The notes under the pieces are model-generated. The model searched no databases, was not told the origin of the DNA, and was given only the letters and a program-made list of their open reading frames with translations. 64,000 nucleotides of DNA from Cellulomonas sp. Root930. Lineage in GTDB: Bacteria > Actinomycetota > Actinomycetes > Actinomycetales > Cellulomonadaceae. A program made the position numbers and the translations under genes. This document shows, in pieces, positions 60,032 through 64,000 of this stretch; within the stretch, counting starts at the first letter, position 1, and the number at the start of each line of letters is the position of its first letter. The stretch is taken from positions 2,092,310 through 2,156,309 of the forward strand of contig LMJI01000001.1 of assembly GCA_001429255.1 (NCBI GenBank). Direction: 5' to 3'.

Positions 60032-60072
60032 ACCGGAGGCCCGGTCCCCGATCGGGGGGCCGGGCCTCCGGT
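60032..60072. terminator. Bidirectional terminator between ligase and transporter genes
   Basis: ACCGGAGGCCCGG (60032-60044) pairs with CCGGGCCTCCGGT (60060-60072), and inside CCCC-GATC-GGGG pairs as well. It separates convergent genes. Confidence 0.8.
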
Positions 60073-60082
60073 GCGTGCGGGC

Positions 60083-61345
60083 TCAGGCCGTCGGGATCCC
60101 GTCACCCTCGAGCGCCACCGGCTCGCCCGTGAACGGCACGACGTCCCCGCTGCCGGCGTCCGTGGTGAACACCTCACCGACGTAGTCCTGGACGCCCTTG
60201 TCGACCACGGTGATGCCGACGCCCTCGAAGGCCGCGTGGCTGTCCTTCGAGAAGCTCAGCGGGACGATGCCGTTGCCGGTCAGGGTGCCCACCTCGAGGG
60301 CGTCGAGCACGCTCTCGCGCGTCGGGTCCTCGCCGGCCTGCGCGAGCGCCTGCGCGAACAGGTACCCGACCGACATCCCGAACACGGTGTTCCCGCTGAA
60401 CTGGGCGCCGCCGTTGTACTCGTCGTTGATCTGCTGGAAGAGCGTGACCCACTCGTCGTCCGGGCTGAACGGCAGGTAGTTGGAGCTGACGAAGCCCTGG
60501 AGCAGCAGCGGCGCGACGTCCTCGCCGAGGTAGCCGACCAGCGTCGGGTAGTCCCCGCCGGACGACGACGACACCCACTGGGCCCGGTACTTCATCTTGG
60601 CGGCGGTCCCGAGCGCGAGGGCGGTGAACCCGTTGACGGTGGCCAGGAAGTTGACCTCGCAGCCCGCCGCCTGCATGGCGCCGATCTGCGCGACCACGTC
60701 CTGCACCGACACCGAGTACGTCTGCGTCGAGGCGAGCCCGTCGCCGCCCAGCACGGTGAGGAGGCCGGTGGTGAAGTCGGTCCCGAAGTCGTCGTCCTGG
60801 CCGAGCACGCAGTACGTCTTGTCGGGCCACGTCTCCTGTGCGTACGTGGCCAGCGCCTTCGCCTCCACGATGTAGCTGGCGTTGTACGCGAACGTCCACG
60901 GGTACTTCTCCGGCTGGTCCCACTGCGGGCTGCCCGAGGCGACGAACAGGTCCGGCACCTCGTTCTCGTTGAGGTAGTCGACGACCGACGAGTGCGTCGG
61001 GGTGCCCAGCCCGTTGAGGACCGCGAACACCTCCTCCTCCTGCACCAGCTCGCGGACGACGGTCTGCGTCGTCGCCGGGTTGTAGCCGTCGTCCTTGACC
61101 ACGTACTCGATGCTGCGGCCGTTGATCCCGCCGTTGTCGTTGACGTAGTCGAAGTACGCCTTCGTCGCGGCCGAGATGGACGAGTAGCCGGCCGCGGCCG
61201 GGCCGGTCAGCGGGGTGTGCGTGCCGATCGTGATGGTGTCGTCCGTGACGCCGGGCGACGCCTCGGGGGTGGAGCACGCGGACAGGCCGGCCGCGACGAG
61301 CGCCGTGGCGACCAGCGCGGGGATGGACCGGGAGCGCTGTGACAT
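60083..61345 (-). CDS. Branched-chain-amino-acid-type ABC transporter substrate-binding lipoprotein
   Basis: A 420-residue LivK-type binding protein. The signal peptide ends in the lipobox LSAC (VATALVAAGLSACSTPE), so it is anchored to the outer face of the membrane. The mature protein opens DTITIGTHTPLTGPAAAGYSS, the usual first strand, and continues with FDYVNDNGGINGRSIEYVVKD, typical of Peripla_BP_6. Ligands of this family include branched amino acids, amides, urea and aromatic or aliphatic carboxylates. The adjacent catabolic genes favour a carboxylate (inference). Last gene of the transporter unit. Confidence 0.93.
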   Translation of the reverse strand: MSQRSRSIPALVATALVAAGLSACSTPEASPGVTDDTITIGTHTPLTGPAAAGYSSISAATKAYFDYVNDNGGINGRSIEYVVKDDGYNPATTQTVVRELVQEEEVFAVLNGLGTPTHSSVVDYLNENEVPDLFVASGSPQWDQPEKYPWTFAYNASYIVEAKALATYAQETWPDKTYCVLGQDDDFGTDFTTGLLTVLGGDGLASTQTYSVSVQDVVAQIGAMQAAGCEVNFLATVNGFTALALGTAAKMKYRAQWVSSSSGGDYPTLVGYLGEDVAPLLLQGFVSSNYLPFSPDDEWVTLFQQINDEYNGGAQFSGNTVFGMSVGYLFAQALAQAGEDPTRESVLDALEVGTLTGNGIVPLSFSKDSHAAFEGVGITVVDKGVQDYVGEVFTTDAGSGDVVPFTGEPVALEGDGIPTA

Positions 61346-61350
61346 CGGTG

Positions 61351-62430
61351 TCACCTCTGTTCTTCGGTAGGGACGAGGACCTTCGTGTGTTCTTCCGTGC
61401 GGACGGGTTCGTCGATGGGTCTGCGCCGGGCGGTGAGTGCGCCGTGCAGGCCCTGCGGGGCGAGCGCCATGACCGTGATGAGCAGGAGGCCGAAGACCAG
61501 GACCGCGAGGTTGCCGTCGAGGCGCTGGGCGGCGTCGGTGGGGAGGCCGGCGGTCAGCCGGCCGATGAGCCAGGGCAGGAGCACGACGACGGCCGAGCCG
61601 AGTGCCGCGCCGAGGATGCTGCCGAGCCCGCCGATCACCACCGCGACGACCAGCAGCAGCGAGAACCCGACGGTGTACGCGCCCGGGCTCACGGCCTGGG
61701 CGACGAAGCACAGGACCGCCCCGCCCAGCCCGGCCGCGACCGAGCTGGCCGTGAACGCCAGCACCTTCACGCGTCCGGCCGGGATGCCGCTGAGCCGGGC
61801 GGCGACCTCGTCGTCACGGACCGCCTGCATCCGCAGCCCGAACCGCCCACCGCGCAGCACGGTCAGCCCGGTGACCACGACGGCCGCGACGACGACGGCC
61901 ACCATCGCCTGCCACTGCTCGAGCGCGATGACCCGCCGGAGCGCGTCGGGCACACCCTCGAAGGCCGTCTGCACGCCCTGGTCGCCGTGCAGCACGGTCG
62001 ACCAGGTGGAGGCGACCGCCGGCAGGGCGACGACGACCGCGAGCGTCAGCCCGGCGAGGTACGGCCCGGACAGGCGGGCGGCCGCGAGGCCGAGCAGCAG
62101 CCCGACGACCGCGCTGACCAGCGCCCCGGCGAGCAGGGCGACCACGAACCGTGCGACGCCGCCGAACGGCAGGGCGTTGCTGGTGAGCGCGTAGCCGTAC
62201 CCGCCGACGGCCATCAGGGCCGCGTGCCCCAGCGAGAGCTGGCCGCTGGCCCCCACGAGCACGGTGAGCCCGGCGGTCGCGCACAGGTACGCGGCGACGA
62301 GGGCGAGCTGGTAGTTGCGGAACGGGTCGAGCGCGAACGTCCCCAGCAGGGCGACCAGGGTCCACCCGGCCGCGAGCAGGAGCGTGCGGGCGAGCGGGCG
62401 CTGACCGGGCAGGCGCTGCGGGCGGCTCAT
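61351..62430 (-). CDS. Branched-chain-type ABC transporter permease, LivM-like
   Basis: A 359-residue inner-membrane permease with about eight to nine helices. GLTVLVGASGQLSLGHAALMAVGGY and the coupling-helix region GRFGLRMQAVRDDEVAARLSGIP are LivM hallmarks, as is SPGAYTVGFSLLLVVAVVIGGLGS. The C-terminal 30 residues are hydrophilic. Its ATG overlaps the stop of the LivH-like gene, and the binding-protein gene follows after five bases. Confidence 0.94.
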   Translation of the reverse strand: MSRPQRLPGQRPLARTLLLAAGWTLVALLGTFALDPFRNYQLALVAAYLCATAGLTVLVGASGQLSLGHAALMAVGGYGYALTSNALPFGGVARFVVALLAGALVSAVVGLLLGLAAARLSGPYLAGLTLAVVVALPAVASTWSTVLHGDQGVQTAFEGVPDALRRVIALEQWQAMVAVVVAAVVVTGLTVLRGGRFGLRMQAVRDDEVAARLSGIPAGRVKVLAFTASSVAAGLGGAVLCFVAQAVSPGAYTVGFSLLLVVAVVIGGLGSILGAALGSAVVVLLPWLIGRLTAGLPTDAAQRLDGNLAVLVFGLLLITVMALAPQGLHGALTARRRPIDEPVRTEEHTKVLVPTEEQR

Positions 62431-63305
62431 GCGTGCCTCGCCGCGGCTGCCGCGAACAGGCCGGCGGGTCGCAGCAGGAGCACGAGCACGAGCAGGCCGA
62501 GCACGGCGATCGGCACCAGGCCGGCGCCCAGGTACCCGGTCACCAGGCTCATCGCGACGCCGACCACGACACCCCCGACGAGGGCGCCGACCGGCGAGTC
62601 CAGGCCCCCGACCACCGCGACCGTGAAGCCGAGCACGAAGAGCGAGTCGGTGGCGTGCGGGTTGAGGCCGAGGCTCGTCGGCACCAGCAGCAGCGCCGCG
62701 AGCGAGCCGACGACGCTGGACAGGACCCAGCCGAGGGTGACGGTCCGCGAGACGCGGACGCCCAGCAGCCGGGACACCTCGGGGGCGAACGCGGCGGCAC
62801 GCATCTGCAGCCCGAGCGACGTCCACCGGAACAGGACGGCCAGGACCACCATGACCACGACCGCGGTGACCAGCACGAACAGGTCGTACGGGGACAGCAG
62901 CGGCACGCCGCCGACGAGCACCGCGCTGTCGTCGAACGGGACGCGCATCGGCCGGTAGTCCGGACCGAACGCGATGCCCAGCGCCGACTGCAGGACCATC
63001 ACCAGGCCGATCGCCAGGATCACGCCCGACAGGGGAGACCGGGGCGACGCGAACCGCATCACCCCCCGCTCCACGGCGAACCCGAGCACCCCGCCGGACA
63101 CCAGAGCCGCCAGGAGCCCGAGCCAGTAGCTGCCGGTCAGGGCCGTGACCTCGAACGCGACGTACGTGCTGACCACCGCCATCGCGCCCTGGGCGAAGTT
63201 GATGACGCGTGCACCGCGCCAGATGAGCACGAGGGCGAGCGCGAACAGCGCCAGGACGGCGCCGCGCGCGAGGCCGGTGCCCAGGAGGAAGACGAGTCGG
63301 TCCAT
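62427..63305 (-). CDS. Branched-chain-type ABC transporter permease, LivH-like
   Basis: A 292-residue permease with about eight helices. GLARGAVLALFALALVLIWRGARVINFAQGAMAVVSTY covers the first LivH signature, and the coupling helix TSLGLQMRAAAFAPEVSRLLGV is near the middle, with VVGGLDSPVGALVGGVVVG toward the end. It forms a heterodimer with the LivM-like subunit. Its ATG overlaps the ATP-binding subunit's stop by one base. Confidence 0.94.
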   Translation of the reverse strand: MDRLVFLLGTGLARGAVLALFALALVLIWRGARVINFAQGAMAVVSTYVAFEVTALTGSYWLGLLAALVSGGVLGFAVERGVMRFASPRSPLSGVILAIGLVMVLQSALGIAFGPDYRPMRVPFDDSAVLVGGVPLLSPYDLFVLVTAVVVMVVLAVLFRWTSLGLQMRAAAFAPEVSRLLGVRVSRTVTLGWVLSSVVGSLAALLLVPTSLGLNPHATDSLFVLGFTVAVVGGLDSPVGALVGGVVVGVAMSLVTGYLGAGLVPIAVLGLLVLVLLLRPAGLFAAAAARHA

Positions 63306-64000
63306 CAGAACCCCAGGTAGGCGTGGCGGAGGCGCTCGTCGGCGGCGAGCTCGTGCGCCGGGCGCGACGCCACGACCTCACCGAGACCGAGGACGACGCC
63401 GTGGTCGGCGACGGACAGCGCGCCGACGACGTTCTGCTCGGCGAGCAGGACGGTCAGCCCGGTGCGGTCGGCCAGGCCGCGCAGGACGCCCATGATCTGG
63501 GCGACCACGCGGGGCGCGAGCCCGAGAGACGGCTCGTCGAGCAGCAGGACGGTGGGCCGCGCGACCAGCGCACGACCGAGCGCGAGCATCTGCCGCTCAC
63601 CGCCGGAGAGCTGGTGGCCGGCGTGGTTCCTCCGGCGTGCCAGCGGCTCGAACAGCGCGTAGACCTCGGCGATCGCCTCGCGCCGGTCGGCCCCGCGCCA
63701 CAGCCCGCCGAGCCGCAGGTTCTCGTCCACGGTCAGCTCGGCCACGACCCCGCGGCCCTCGGGCACGTGCGCGAGCCCGCTCCGGACGCGGTCCTCGACG
63801 CTCACCGCCGCGAGGTCCCGACCGGCCAGCCGCACCGTGCCGTGGGTCGCGGGCACCAGCGCGCTCAGGGTGCGCAGCAGGGTCGTCTTGCCGGCCCCGT
63901 TGGCGCCGACCAGCGCGACGATGCTGCCGGCGGGCACGTCGAGGTCCACGTCCCGCAGGACGGGCGCCCCGCCGTAGCCGACCGTGAGCCCGCGGACCTC
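63305..64000 (-). CDS. Branched-chain-type ABC transporter ATPase, LivF-like (5' end outside window)
   Basis: The visible 231 residues begin EVRGLTVGYGGAPVLRDVDL at the window edge, so only a few codons are missing. Walker A is GANGAGKTTLL, the signature LSGGERQMLALGRAL, Walker B VLLLDEPSLGLAP and the switch region LTVLLAEQNV, where Glu-Gln replaces the usual His, as is normal in LivF. The second ATPase (LivG) is probably just to the right of the window. It heads the leftward transporter unit seen here. Confidence 0.94.
   Translation of the reverse strand, partial: EVRGLTVGYGGAPVLRDVDLDVPAGSIVALVGANGAGKTTLLRTLSALVPATHGTVRLAGRDLAAVSVEDRVRSGLAHVPEGRGVVAELTVDENLRLGGLWRGADRREAIAEVYALFEPLARRRNHAGHQLSGGERQMLALGRALVARPTVLLLDEPSLGLAPRVVAQIMGVLRGLADRTGLTVLLAEQNVVGALSVADHGVVLGLGEVVASRPAHELAADERLRHAYLGF

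Noticed and set aside
61339..61354. GTGACA-TCGG-TGTCAC inverted repeat at the binding-protein start codon
   Set aside because: It overlaps the ATG within the coupled transporter unit, differs from the regulon operator and is short enough to be chance.

Overview
The window is 64 kb of very GC-rich DNA packed with genes on both strands, and no gene-free stretch exceeds 300 bases. A WhiB3-type iron-sulfur regulator, a BldM-type orphan regulator beside guaB, the GuaB3 paralogue, a lone CIRCE-controlled groES, and many start codons placed 5-7 bases after a TANNNT box all point to an actinobacterium. The gene order resembles Micrococcales, plausibly Cellulomonas or a close relative (genus is inference). 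I see no rRNA, tRNA, CRISPR array, phage or insertion sequence.

Layout. 1-7.5 kb: NAD(P)HX repair (nnrD), a P-loop kinase, alanine racemase, the t6A tRNA-modification genes tsaE-tsaB-rimI, a rhodanese, a nitroreductase, tsaD and a cupredoxin-like lipoprotein. 7.5-10.8 kb: a PadR/membrane-protein pair, a GCS2 ligase and a methyltransferase. 10.8-20.6 kb: a conserved actinobacterial core (groES, whiB3, MerR regulator, BldM-like regulator, guaB, guaB3) interleaved with an XRE/methionine-aminopeptidase divergon, a small MazG-like protein, an XRE-MurA fusion and a DEDDh exonuclease. 20.6-27.8 kb: a sugar-alcohol PTS locus (DeoR regulator, zinc dehydrogenase, IICB, IIA, PfkB-family sugar kinase, HPr, Enzyme I). 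27.9-35.5 kb: an aldehyde dehydrogenase and the phosphoketolase-Pta-AckA acetate shunt. 35.7-49 kb: SURF1, ArfB, a heterodimeric ABC exporter, guaA with its DUF3817 neighbour, a glycosyltransferase, a PspC/two-component envelope-stress module and a Nudix hydrolase.

49-64 kb: a catabolic island. It has a serine hydrolase, an alcohol dehydrogenase, an SDR, a MaoC hydratase, a thiolase, two acyl-CoA dehydrogenases, a QsdR-like TetR regulator, a thioesterase, an ACAD10/11-type kinase plus dehydrogenase pair, an acyl-CoA ligase and a branched-chain-type ABC importer that runs off the right edge. Two promoters in it carry the same perfect inverted repeat, CATACCG-N6-CGGTATG, at the same distance from the start codon. 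I read it as one regulon for uptake and beta-oxidation of a carboxylate, possibly a 4-hydroxy acid or lactone. This is the strongest candidate for an undescribed system here.

How genes work together. GuaB and GuaA make GMP, while GuaB3 has lost the catalytic cysteine. The PTS genes supply a full phosphorelay from Enzyme I to the permease, and their sugar phosphates can feed glycolysis or the phosphoketolase route to acetyl phosphate, acetate and ATP. TsaB, TsaE and TsaD are the actinobacterial t6A transfer set.
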